Below, in pieces: positions 56,585 through 64,000 of a stretch of DNA of 64,000 bases. The first letter of the stretch is position 1. Each line of letters opens with the position of its first letter. The translations under genes and the position numbers were made by a program. The notes below the pieces were generated by a model that was not told the origin of the DNA, ran no database searches, and was given only the letters and a program-made list of their open reading frames with translations. Origin of the DNA: Bacillus methanolicus (lineage in GTDB: Bacteria; Bacillota; Bacilli; Bacillales; Cytobacillaceae); the NCBI RefSeq assembly GCF_028888695.1, contig NZ_PNFF01000001.1, positions 1,311,501-1,375,500 on the forward strand, given 5' to 3'.

Positions 56585-57778
56585 GTGTTTTCTGTATCAC
56601 TAGATTTGCCAGAATTTGAAGTTGTTAAACAAGTATTTCTTGAAGATTGCAATCTGTTACATGTTGAGAAAAATACGATGGAAGAACGTTGTACTTTTTG
56701 CGGCTTTTTTACCAGTAATGTCCACGACTGGCGGACAAGAAAAGTTCGTGATCTATCTATATTAGGCAAACCCCTTTTCTTATTTGTCAGAGTGAACAGA
56801 TACCGTTGTCACAACTGTAATGAGGTATTTTCCCAAACATTTGAATCGATTAGCCCTAAAAAACATCAGACCAATCGATACAGAGAATATCTGTATCAAA
56901 TGTGCAATGGATCCACTATTCAAGAAGTAAGTCGAAAGGAAAAAGTTCCTTATACGACAGTAGAAAGAATTTTTTATTCCATCGCTAAAGAAAAAGAAAT
57001 GGAGCATTTAGAACATCTTGATAGTGCTTTAGAAAACAATGAGCTAGTCCTTAGCCTTGATGAAGTCGCTGTTCGAAAGGGTCACCGATATGAAACCGTT
57101 CTAATGGATGCCCAATCCGGCAGTGTTCTTGGTATGGAACATCAACGTAGTTATGATTCTACTCTAACCTTACTCTCCAAGGAGATCCTGGCTAATAAGT
57201 GTGTTCAAACCGTTGTCATGGATATGTGGGATCCCTTTCATAAAGCTGTTAAATCCGTATTTCCAGAGGCCTGTATCGTCATTGATAAGTATCATGTAGT
57301 GCAAAAAGTTACCCAAGCACTTGATCAAGTAAGGAAGAATATTCCTGGCCTGAAAAAAGAACGGTTTAAGCTCTTGAAAGGTTCTGAAAAGCTAACGGCT
57401 AATGAAAAACAACAATTAGACGAAATGCTCGAAGAGCACCTAGAGTTGTCATATGCCTATTTTCTAAAAGAGCTATTTAGAGAAGTTTACCAAGCACCGG
57501 ACTTTGATACAGCTGAGTCACTCTTGGAAGAAGGGATCCAACTTGCATGGAGCAGCCCATTTCCGTCATTCCATCAAGTAGCCAAGACCTTAGAAAATTG
57601 GAAAGCACAAATTTTGCAATACTTTCTTACACCCTTTACAAATGGCCGGATTGAAGGCACAAACAATAAAATCAAGAATATCAAAAGACGTGCATTTGGT
57701 TTTAGGAATTTAGACAGATTTAGACTCCGTGTATTTTTAGAATGTACAGGTAAAACTTATAAAAATCAGGCTGCCTGA
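56585..57778 (+). CDS. ISL3-family transposase
   Basis: 397 residues from GTG 56585, eight bases after AGGAGG. N-terminal zinc ribbon (CTFCGFF..CHNCNEVF), a helix-turn-helix (STIQEVSRKEKVPYTTVERI), then the DDE core with LSLDEVAVRKGHRYETV, VVMDMWDPFHKAVKSVFP and a C-terminal E in NGRIEGTNNKIKNIKRRAFG. Intact, so probably active. Confidence 0.95.
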   Translation: MFSVSLDLPEFEVVKQVFLEDCNLLHVEKNTMEERCTFCGFFTSNVHDWRTRKVRDLSILGKPLFLFVRVNRYRCHNCNEVFSQTFESISPKKHQTNRYREYLYQMCNGSTIQEVSRKEKVPYTTVERIFYSIAKEKEMEHLEHLDSALENNELVLSLDEVAVRKGHRYETVLMDAQSGSVLGMEHQRSYDSTLTLLSKEILANKCVQTVVMDMWDPFHKAVKSVFPEACIVIDKYHVVQKVTQALDQVRKNIPGLKKERFKLLKGSEKLTANEKQQLDEMLEEHLELSYAYFLKELFREVYQAPDFDTAESLLEEGIQLAWSSPFPSFHQVAKTLENWKAQILQYFLTPFTNGRIEGTNNKIKNIKRRAFGFRNLDRFRLRVFLECTGKTYKNQAA

Positions 57779-57784
57779 CCTTAT

Positions 57785-57888
57785 CCTTCATCAGCTTTCC
57801 ACAGTGTAGTTGGTAGAAAGGAAGCCGTCAAGGAAAGCACTTGACAGCTTCCTTTCTACCAACTAAGTGGTCACTAAGCTGATGAAGG
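57785..57888. other. 104-bp near-perfect hairpin after the ISL3 transposase
   Basis: The outer arms CCTTCATCAGCTT/AAGCTGATGAAGG, middle arms of 19 bp (57807-57825 with 57847-57865, TAGTTGGTAGAAAGGAAGC) and inner GTCAAG/CTTGAC together fold almost the whole segment. No T-run. It could stop transcription into or out of the IS, or be a regulatory RNA. Confidence 0.8.
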
Positions 57889-58074
57889 GGCTACTAGATT
57901 GAGTACCAATCTAGCTAACTTATTTCAGGAATTGTGTGGACATCACAGAATATGGTGAAGAGACATATATTGTATTTAAGGAACTTGTCGTTTTGTGTCA
58001 AAAACAGAACATTTTTTCGTTTTTTAGTATATAATTATGTTTATAGATTAATAGTGCAACTGAGGTGATTTAAA

Positions 58075-59145
58075 GTGACAAATAATGTTAAATTTATTGA
58101 CCTTTTTGCCGGGATAGGTGGGTTCCGTTTAGGACTTGAACAAGCGGGAATGGAATGTGTGTTCTCTTCTGAAATTAATGATCATTGTAAAGAAACCTAT
58201 TTTGCAAACTTTGGAGAAAGACCATATGGTGATATCACGAAGATTAATGCAAATGATATAGAAGATTTTGACGTATTAAGTGCAGGGTTCCCGTGCCAGC
58301 CTTTTAGTATTTCAGGTAAACAATTAGGATTTGAAGATACAAGAGGCACTTTATTTTTTGACATACTTAGAATAATAAAAGAAAAACAGCCTAAGGTTGT
58401 TTTACTTGAAAATGTTAAACATCTTATTCATCACGACAAGGGAAATACATTTAAAGTTATTATTAATAAATTAGAAGAATTAGAGTACCTTGTTAGCTGG
58501 AAAGTACTTAATGCCAGCGATTTTGGTGTTCCTCAAAATAGAGAGAGAATAATTATTATTGCAACAAAAGAAAAAACATTTGACTTTAGTAAACTTCAAA
58601 AGAAAAAAAGGGTTTATCTGAAGGACTTTTTAGATAAAGATGGAGATTTCGAATATTTAGATCCAAGTGAATATACATTAATTGACAATCCTACAATACA
58701 GAAATCTGGATTGATTTTTGCTGGTTATAGGAATAAAAAAATTAGAAAAAATGGAGTAAGACCTAATACCGAACATTTATCAAGAGTTCATAAGCAACCA
58801 AATAGAATATATTCTGTTGAAGGCGTACATCCTACTTTACCTTCGCAAGAAACCTCAGGGCGTTTTTACATTCTAGTAGACGGTAGGGTAAGAAAATTAA
58901 CGATAGATGAATGCTTTAGAATAATGGGATTTCCTGAAACATTTAAGAAGGTTAGTCCTCTTGGAGAATTATATAAACAAATAGGTAATTCCGTTTGTGT
59001 GCCAATGGTTTATGAATTAGGAAAAGAGATACTTAATCAATTTTTTATTGAAAATACCCAAACAACAAGAAGGGGTAAGGTACAAGTAAAGGAGGAACTT
59101 CAAGGTGACCTTGACTCATACAGACGTTTTGCAGTCAACTTATAA
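58075..59145 (+). CDS. DNA (cytosine-5) methyltransferase of a type II R-M system
   Basis: 356 residues. C5-methyltransferase motifs in order: I FIDLFAGIGGFRLGLEQAG (residues 7-25), IV GFPCQPFSISGKQ with catalytic C74, VI ENVKHL (112-117), VIII QNRERI (154-159), and X GNSVCVPMVYELG near the end. The target recognition domain (about 190-285) gives no site by eye. GTG 58075 follows GAGGTG. It overlaps the endonuclease gene by 41 bases. It methylates host DNA so the partner enzyme does not cut it. Confidence 0.93.
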   Translation: MTNNVKFIDLFAGIGGFRLGLEQAGMECVFSSEINDHCKETYFANFGERPYGDITKINANDIEDFDVLSAGFPCQPFSISGKQLGFEDTRGTLFFDILRIIKEKQPKVVLLENVKHLIHHDKGNTFKVIINKLEELEYLVSWKVLNASDFGVPQNRERIIIIATKEKTFDFSKLQKKKRVYLKDFLDKDGDFEYLDPSEYTLIDNPTIQKSGLIFAGYRNKKIRKNGVRPNTEHLSRVHKQPNRIYSVEGVHPTLPSQETSGRFYILVDGRVRKLTIDECFRIMGFPETFKKVSPLGELYKQIGNSVCVPMVYELGKEILNQFFIENTQTTRRGKVQVKEELQGDLDSYRRFAVNL

Positions 59146-60217
59146 AGAAGCTTTAATGTTAGCCGCTGAAGAAAATACTTTATTTGAACAACAACTTTCT
59201 CAAGAAGAAATTGAATATTTAAATAAAATAATCGAGCGTGCCGAAGCTTCAAAAGGAGTTCTTACTGTACTAGTTACGAGTCTTACACATAAAATTGTTC
59301 AGCCTAATCAAGACGTAAGATATCACCAGGAAAATCTACCAAATGGCTATTCAGGAAGAGGAATCGATACACGCTTTATAACTCCCTTTATGAAGTCAGT
59401 TAGCTTTCCTGCCATGGCTGAAAGTGGTTGGTTAACTCGTTCTTTAGAACAAAATTCTCCCTACACATTAGATTATTTAGGACGAATTACACCCGCTTCT
59501 TTAAAAGAGGCATTTCTGAGAATTTTAGATTTCATTGAAACAAAAGGGAAAAACCCTGAAATATATCTAAAATACTTATTCAAAAGGCTTATTATCGAAA
59601 GAGACAAAAAAAGAATTGAATTAGCAAAACCTACTTCCTTGCCTATTGCTACAATAATTGAATATTTAGAAAAGCATTTTAATAGTAAGTATACCTCTAG
59701 AGGGGCGTCTCGGCTTCCGACACTTGCAATTTATGCCGCTTATCAATGCATGATGAAAGAGGTAAAGCGATTCGAAGATAAGACTTTATTACCTCTAGAA
59801 GACCATACTTCCGCTGATGCTCAATCAGGAAGGATTGGTGATATCGAAATTGTTGATTCGAACCAGAGAGTGTTTGAGGGAGTAGAAATTAAACATGGAA
59901 TTAAAATTACTGCGCAACTAATCAGAGATGCCTTTGAAAAGTTTAAAATCCATCCAATTCAAAGATACTACATTTTATCTACAGTTGGATGCGAATCAAG
60001 TGAAATTGAAGAGATTGAAAAAGAAATTGAAAAAATTAGAACTTTACACGGTTGTCAAGTCATAGTAAATGGGGTTAGTTCTTCTATTAAGTATTACTTA
60101 AGACTTCTTGATGACACATATGAGTTTATTGACTTCTATGTTAATAATATTGAAGTTGATTCAACATTAAAATTTGAACATAAAGAAAAATGGAATGAAA
60201 TTGTAAGTGGAGAATAG
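59105..60217 (+). CDS. Probable type II restriction endonuclease
   Basis: 370 residues from GTG 59105, nine bases after AAAGGAGG, overlapping the methyltransferase. No family is clear by sequence, but GDIEIVDSNQRVFEGVEIKHG (near residue 245) fits a PD-(D/E)XK site (E-x-K in VEIKHG with an upstream acidic residue). Position and overlap behind a C5-methyltransferase make it the cognate endonuclease. No controller protein is present; delayed translation from the overlapping start may help protect the host on entry. Confidence 0.75.
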   Translation: MTLTHTDVLQSTYKEALMLAAEENTLFEQQLSQEEIEYLNKIIERAEASKGVLTVLVTSLTHKIVQPNQDVRYHQENLPNGYSGRGIDTRFITPFMKSVSFPAMAESGWLTRSLEQNSPYTLDYLGRITPASLKEAFLRILDFIETKGKNPEIYLKYLFKRLIIERDKKRIELAKPTSLPIATIIEYLEKHFNSKYTSRGASRLPTLAIYAAYQCMMKEVKRFEDKTLLPLEDHTSADAQSGRIGDIEIVDSNQRVFEGVEIKHGIKITAQLIRDAFEKFKIHPIQRYYILSTVGCESSEIEEIEKEIEKIRTLHGCQVIVNGVSSSIKYYLRLLDDTYEFIDFYVNNIEVDSTLKFEHKEKWNEIVSGE

Positions 60218-60516
60218 TTAGTTGGGTACTCATTTTTGAGTACCTTTTACATTTAAATAAGGCCTGAATTTGGCATCCTTGTAACAACAAAATTATAATA
60301 ACTAGAAATAACTAGACATTATAAAAAAGAATTAAACAGAAAATAACCTCTTTAAAATAAAGCTAATATCTGATTTGTAACAATATTTATGAATCCAATC
60401 TCATTATTATCTATAACTTCAATTGAAGATTTGGAATTATCTGTAAGTATATACTAACTTGGATTTAAACAATAACCTCTTACCCGTTAAATAATAAATA
60501 GTATAAAAAAGCATTC
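60218..60516. other. AT-rich gap, no gene
   Basis: A short hairpin GGGTACTC/GAGTACC just after the endonuclease stop (60222-60246) with TTTTAC may terminate it. The rest is featureless. Confidence 0.5.
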
Positions 60517-60753
60517 CTAACATAAATTGACTTTTAAATCTTTAATTGCTCTCCTTATAGCTTTTTCCTTATTAAAGTAGTCAACACCTACACCAACGGA
60601 TTCTTCAAAACTCTCAAATGTTTCAATCATAAACTGAACCCTCTTCTTACAAAAAACTTTAATCATATCATAAAAATAAAAGATCTCAAGATAATAATAT
60701 TCTCCTCCATATTCATATAACTCATAAATCTCAATATCCTTTAAATCTTCCAA
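60517..60753 (-). CDS. Small hypothetical protein (78 residues)
   Basis: TTG 60753 follows GAGGTG at about five bases. The product is very acidic and tyrosine-rich at the start (EIYELYEYGGEYYYLEIFYF) and ends with AIRRAIKDLKVNLC. It is not recognised. It is convergent with the R-M operon. Confidence 0.5.
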   Translation of the reverse strand: MEDLKDIEIYELYEYGGEYYYLEIFYFYDMIKVFCKKRVQFMIETFESFEESVGVGVDYFNKEKAIRRAIKDLKVNLC

Positions 60754-60828
60754 TCTTTCACCTCATTTCTCCTTGATTAGAAAGTATAATTATGTAAACA
60801 AATTAAATACGTTCTCTAGGCATTCGTG

Positions 60829-60960
60829 TTATATATAAAAGGTAAGCTTTACTTCATCCAGAACATCTGCGACTTCCCCTTCAAAGTCGTAGCCTTCAAC
60901 GACAGCCTTTAGTTTTAAATAGATGACTTTACGACATACTCCTTCATTTTGAAACACCTC
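60829..60960 (-). pseudogene. Coding-like fragment of unknown origin
   Basis: A minus-strand open frame of 43 codons (VFQNEGVCRKVIYLKLKAVV, EGYDFEGEVADVLDEVKLTF) ends at 60829 with no suitable start. It looks like the C-terminal tail of a lost gene. Low support. Confidence 0.3.
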
Positions 60961-61076
60961 ACTGTCTCAGAAACCCCTCTTCGGAGGAGGGCTTAGCAAT
61001 TCTTTACTTTCATTTGTTGTTTATGCTAAGGAAAAAATTTAAGTGTTTATTTCGTTTTCTGTTTATTGCATAAAAC

Positions 61077-61475
61077 TTAACCTGTTGTTCCACTACCCGC
61101 AAAGAAATCCAATACAATTCCTTCGTCCTTATTAAACATCACAAGATCGATCAAATATTCCGTAACATCAATCGGTTTTGTTGTATCAAAAACTTTTCTC
61201 CCAAAAATTCGCTTTAATTCTTTCGTTCTGTAGAAGCGGTACTTTTATCCAAAATAAGTGAGCCAACTTCGGTTTCAGTTACATTTCCTTCTGAATATAA
61301 ACGATATGGTTTAAACCTATCTCATTCTGGCTCAAAAAAAATTCATCTTTTTCCAATGGATTTTTTGCTGATTCCCAACCAACTCGCCATCTTCCAAAAC
61401 CATCATCCCGAATAGGGAGAATATAGTGTCCTCCTTTTTCTTCATATTTCTTTTGTAGTTATTTACCCAATAACC
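61077..61475 (-). pseudogene. Remnant of type III Mod-like adenine methyltransferase
   Basis: Across three frames the minus strand reads GGHYILPIRDDGFGRWRVGW, then YRLYSEGNVTETEVGSLILD, then RIFGRKVFDTTKPIDVTEYL, IDLVMFNKDEG and IVLDFFAGSGTTG, the SAM-binding motif of beta-class N6-adenine methyltransferases. It stops right after that motif and lacks the 5' end with DPPY. This is the C-terminal part of a Mod subunit or a similar enzyme; no Res gene is present. Confidence 0.8.
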
Positions 61476-61617
61476 TCTTTTAATATTGAAAACTCCTTAA
61501 GTCAGTATACATAAAATATGAATCGGCTACACTTAACTGGACAAAAAAATTAAGGTCAGGTAGACTAACCATCCAATCTGGGTATACTGCTAATCAAGCA
61601 TAAGAGATCCCATACCA

Positions 61618-61729
61618 GCAACTTTACTAGGAGAGGCGGGTATGCTAGCCTGTTTGGCAAGCCAGATGTTTTCATCATCTGGTTTCCTGGCTGGGAAAGC
61701 ATGCCCGTAGAGGCTCCTTGTCAAGTTGC
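61618..61729 (+). ncRNA. Structured element copy B (possible ncRNA) in IS3 copy 2 leader
   Basis: Outer stem GCAACTT (61618-61624)/AAGTTGC (61723-61729), which replaces CGCTT/AAGCG of copy A by compensatory changes. Main stem GCGGGTATGCT (61636-61646)/AGCATGCCCGT (61698-61708), 11 pairs with two wobbles. Internal hairpin CCAGATG/CATCTGG. AGCC after the 5' arm and GGCT after the 3' arm can form the pseudoknot. Shares GGAG..GGCGGG and AGAGGCT..TTGTCAAG with copy A. Confidence 0.62.
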
Positions 61730-61792
61730 GGTGTTTACCCTCTAAATCTGGAAGTCTACTTCATCTCATTCAGTTAATGGAGGTACGCCGAT

Positions 61793-62074
61793 ATGACGAG
61801 AGCTAGAAGAACATTTACTCCCGAATTTAAAGCTCAAATGGTCAAACTATATGAAAGTGGTAAGCCTAGAAAAGACATTATAAGTGAATACAATTTAACG
61901 CCTTCGGCATTAGACAAATGGGTGAAACAGAGCCAAACATCTGGTTCATTTAAAGAGAAGGACAACCGAACACCTGAAAAAGAAGAACTGATCAAGCTTC
62001 GTAAAGAAAATCAGCGTTTACTGATGGAGAATGATATTTTAAAGCAAGCTGCGCTGATATTAGGACGAAAGTAA
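61793..62074 (+). CDS. IS3-family OrfA, copy 2
   Basis: 93 residues from ATG 61793 after GGAGG. It has the helix-turn-helix (PRKDIISEYNLTPSALDKWV) and a leucine-rich coiled coil (LRKENQRLLMENDILKQAAL). OrfB follows in the -1 frame. Sequence is clearly different from copy 1. Confidence 0.9.
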   Translation: MTRARRTFTPEFKAQMVKLYESGKPRKDIISEYNLTPSALDKWVKQSQTSGSFKEKDNRTPEKEELIKLRKENQRLLMENDILKQAALILGRK

Positions 62075-62076
62075 AT

Positions 62077-62913
62077 GTGATTAAAAATAATCGTCACAAA
62101 TACTCGATATCAGCAATGTGCGACGTCCTACAACTCCCAAGAAGTACCTATTATTATGAAGCAAAAGAGCAATCTAAATCAGATGATGAACTTACTGTTA
62201 CCATAATCGATATTTTTCATAAAAGCCGCCAGAACTATGGCACTCGTAAGATAAAACATGAGTTGAAAAAACTCGGTAAAATTGCATCCAGAAGACGTAT
62301 TGGCCGAATCATGAAAGAAAATGGGCTAATATCAAAATATACAGTTGCCAGTTTAAGCCACATGTGGATAAATGTAATGAATCTAAAGTTGAAAATGTGT
62401 TGAATAGGGAATTTGATCAACAAAAGGAATTAACGGTTGTAGTCAGTGATTTAACATACGTAAGGGTCCAAAAAAATTGGCATTACATATGTCTATTTGT
62501 TGATCTTTACAATAGAGAAATTGTTGGACATAGTGCCGGTCCTAATAAAGATGCTGGACTAGTCTACCAAGCCTTATCAACGATTAAAGCTGATTTAAGA
62601 CAAATTCAACTATTTCACACAGACCGAGGAAACGAGTTTAAAAACAAGACAATCGATGAAGCTTTAGATACATTCGAGATTAAACGGTCGTTAAGCATGA
62701 AAGGTTGCCCATATGATAACGCAGTAGCCGAAGCCACATTTAAAATTATCAAGACAGAATTTGTAAAAGGTAAATATTTTGAAAGTTTAGAACAGTTAAA
62801 GTTGGAATTAGACGGATTATGTTCATTGGTTTAATCATATAAGAATTCACGGATCACTGGGGTATTTAAGCCCAATTGAATACAAAATAGAACACCTTAA
62901 AAAAATTGTCTAG
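62077..62913 (+). pseudogene. IS3-family OrfB, copy 2, two frameshifts
   Basis: The text runs YSISAMCDVLQLPRSTYYYE, NYGTRKIKHELKKLGKIAS, shifts frame near 62354 (TVA / FKPHVDKCNESK), continues through the catalytic core (VVSDLTYVRV, FHTDRGNEFKN, CPYDNAVAEATFKIIKTEF), and shifts again near 62818 before NHIRIHGSLGYLSPIEYK. All DDE residues are there but the product is split. Confidence 0.88.
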
Positions 62914-62926
62914 TCTAGTGTTGACA

Positions 62927-63190
62927 TACCAATATAGGAACCTATGGCTGTTTCCTTCTAAAGACAAATATTCTTAAAGATTGTTAAACACTCCTGTCTA
63001 TTTGGAATCTTACATTTGCCATCAACACAGCTAGCATCTTTAGCACCGTCTGCTGAAAGATCCTAAAAAAATTGGGTTAGAAGATCCCCCTTGCCTTACT
63101 TTATTGTTTCAGTTGCCTGAGTACTAGAGATCACAATTTTTGACAAAATACGGTATCTTACGAATACCATATTACTGAGCAATTGCCTAA
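62927..63190. other. Gap between IS3 and Nudix gene, no gene
   Basis: No supported ORF. A minus-strand open stretch near 62960-63065 encodes cysteine-bearing text (KDASCVDGKCKIPNRQEC) but has no start or ribosome binding site. Confidence 0.4.
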
Positions 63191-63589
63191 TTAAGGACAA
63201 ATCCCTCTTAAAGCCTCTACGGTTGGAATATCAGCGGGTGTCCATTCAAGAGTATGTAATTCTTGAATCGGAACCCATCTTAATTGCGCATGCTCTTTCG
63301 CTTTCGGCTCACCTTCAATGATTTTTGCTTTGTATGTAAGTAAATTAACAATCACGTTCGGATATTCATGATGTACTTCTTCAATTTTTTCATACACTTC
63401 AATCATACACTCTAATTCTTCTTGAATTTCTCTCACTAACGACTCTTCTGGAATTTCACCCTCTTCGATTTTTCCTCCTGGAAATTCCCAAAGATTCGGA
63501 AGTGACATTTCCGGAGAGTGCAGCGCACACAAAATTTCATTTTGCTCATTATAAATGACCGCACCAACCACACGTACTGTTTTATTCAC
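63191..63589 (-). CDS. Nudix hydrolase, MutT/CTP-pyrophosphohydrolase type
   Basis: 132 residues from GTG 63589, preceded by AAAAAGGAG at nine bases; longer in-frame starts at 63610 and 63616 lack such a site. The Nudix box GGKIEEGEIPEESLVREIQEEL (written here as GG..EEGE..ES..REI.EE) matches GX5EX7REUXEEXGU. VRVVGAVIYNEQNEILCA and PNLWEFPGG are typical of the (deoxy)nucleoside triphosphate cleaners MutT and NudG. Probably sanitises damaged or modified nucleotides. Confidence 0.88.
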   Translation of the reverse strand: MNKTVRVVGAVIYNEQNEILCALHSPEMSLPNLWEFPGGKIEEGEIPEESLVREIQEELECMIEVYEKIEEVHHEYPNVIVNLLTYKAKIIEGEPKAKEHAQLRWVPIQELHTLEWTPADIPTVEALRGICP

Positions 63590-63754
63590 AGCAATATGCT
63601 CCTTTTTCATTGTCATATTCTCGTTTATTTTAACAAACAATTTTAACAATTCGATTGGTGGGAACGGAATTGTCGGCACATGTATTATAATGAACCCAAA
63701 TATTTTGTGAACCAACTTGGTCACCACTCATCACTTGCAGGGAAGAATATTCAA

Positions 63755-64000
63755 TTAAACCATTCCTTCTAATTTTCGAATTACTTTGTCAAGTGTACTA
63801 ATTACATTCCTTTCTCTTTCATCTGTGTTATGTGTATTTATTTTCGACGGAAATAATGATGCAACAATTATTGGCTTTTTTGGCATTGAAACTAAAGCTT
63901 TTTGATGTACTTCCAAACTTGTATCTTCTTTGTCTACAATTTTTGTTATCTTTGGATTTTTTGTCTTTAGAAGATATGTTAAGCCTCTATTTCCTAAACA
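63755..64000 (-). CDS. Unidentified protein, C-terminal part (cut by window edge)
   Basis: The open frame enters from the right edge and stops at 63755, giving 81 residues. They include TYLLKTKNPKITKIVDKEDT, SMPKKPIIVASLFPSKINTH and TLDKVIRKLEGMV. It looks like a real soluble protein end. The family is not recognised. Confidence 0.5.
   Translation of the reverse strand, partial: CLGNRGLTYLLKTKNPKITKIVDKEDTSLEVHQKALVSMPKKPIIVASLFPSKINTHNTDERERNVISTLDKVIRKLEGMV

Larger units (their letters stand above)
56527..57945 (+). mobile_element. ISL3-family element
   Basis: Left end ACTCACAGATTCCTGGCAATAA and, from the right on the minus strand, CCACACAATTCCTGAAATAA with a shared GTTAGC further in are the inverted repeats. 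The transposase is intact. A very long hairpin follows it. The ends are approximate and no 8-bp duplication is evident. Confidence 0.75.
61524..62926 (+). mobile_element. IS3-family insertion sequence, copy 2 (different type, broken)
   Basis: Left end TACACTTAACTGGACAAAAA and, from the right on the minus strand, CAACACTAGACTAGACAATT align as imperfect inverted repeats. orfA is intact and orfB carries two frameshifts. The structured element copy B lies in its leader, between the left end and orfA. Confidence 0.75.

Noticed and set aside
62960-63065. Cysteine-bearing frame on the minus strand (DASCVDGKCKIPNRQEC)
   Set aside because: No start codon or ribosome binding site; too short to judge.

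Overview
The window reads as chromosome from an endospore-forming, low-GC member of the Bacillaceae. The evidence is a sporulenol synthase-type cyclase, a CotA-type laccase, a DUF2515/CBO0543 pair, Bacillus-style SAM-I and preQ1-I riboswitches, an EfeUOB iron system and strong AGGAGG ribosome binding sites. The species cannot be fixed from the sequence alone.

Left part (1-36 kb) is mostly host metabolism. Iron uptake (efeO-efeB, then efeU running off the edge) sits behind a promoter with a Fur box. Next come a nitroreductase, a HAD phosphatase and a truncated IS200/IS605 tnpB remnant. A three-gene set (GNAT succinyltransferase, N-succinylamino acid racemase, M20 deacylase) matches the known D- to L-amino acid conversion pathway; its RpiR-type regulator has lost its middle. 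Then follow YitT, DUF2515/CBO0543, the cyclase, a PAS-GGDEF-EAL protein and an ABC exporter. A sulfur-related block carries two SAM riboswitches: one drives a FbpA-like small protein, YezD and SsuE, the other a DszA/NtaA-type flavin monooxygenase. A nitrilase and a DUF3891 gene lie between them. queC-queD-queE follow behind a preQ1 riboswitch, then a molybdopterin oxidoreductase, a broken oxalate decarboxylase, CotA, a NlpC/P60 endopeptidase and several small or frameshifted genes.

Right part (36-64 kb) is accessory DNA. A likely three-gene defence cluster (MazG-like pyrophosphohydrolase, PLD-SF2 helicase fusion, PD-(D/E)XK nuclease) comes first. It is followed by an insertion-sequence thicket: IS3, IS66, IS21, a second IS66, a broken IS1182, ISL3, and another broken IS3. 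Inside the thicket is a SIR2-HerA antiphage pair, bracketed by IS66 and IS21. A type II cytosine-5 restriction-modification pair and a remnant of a type III Mod methyltransferase lie to its right. The window ends with a Nudix hydrolase and a partial unknown gene.

Structure not explained by genes: (a) three dispersed copies of a ~110-nt element with a covarying stem and a possible pseudoknot, two of them inside IS3 elements (42973-43081, 61618-61729, and 53995-54103 on the minus strand); (b) three copies of a ~190-bp intergenic repeat (639-833, 16735-16923, 21691-21885); (c) three arrays of degenerate repeats with a 20-21 bp period (10651-10765, 29831-29960, 30231-30390). These, with the helicase/nuclease cluster, are the best candidates for something undescribed.
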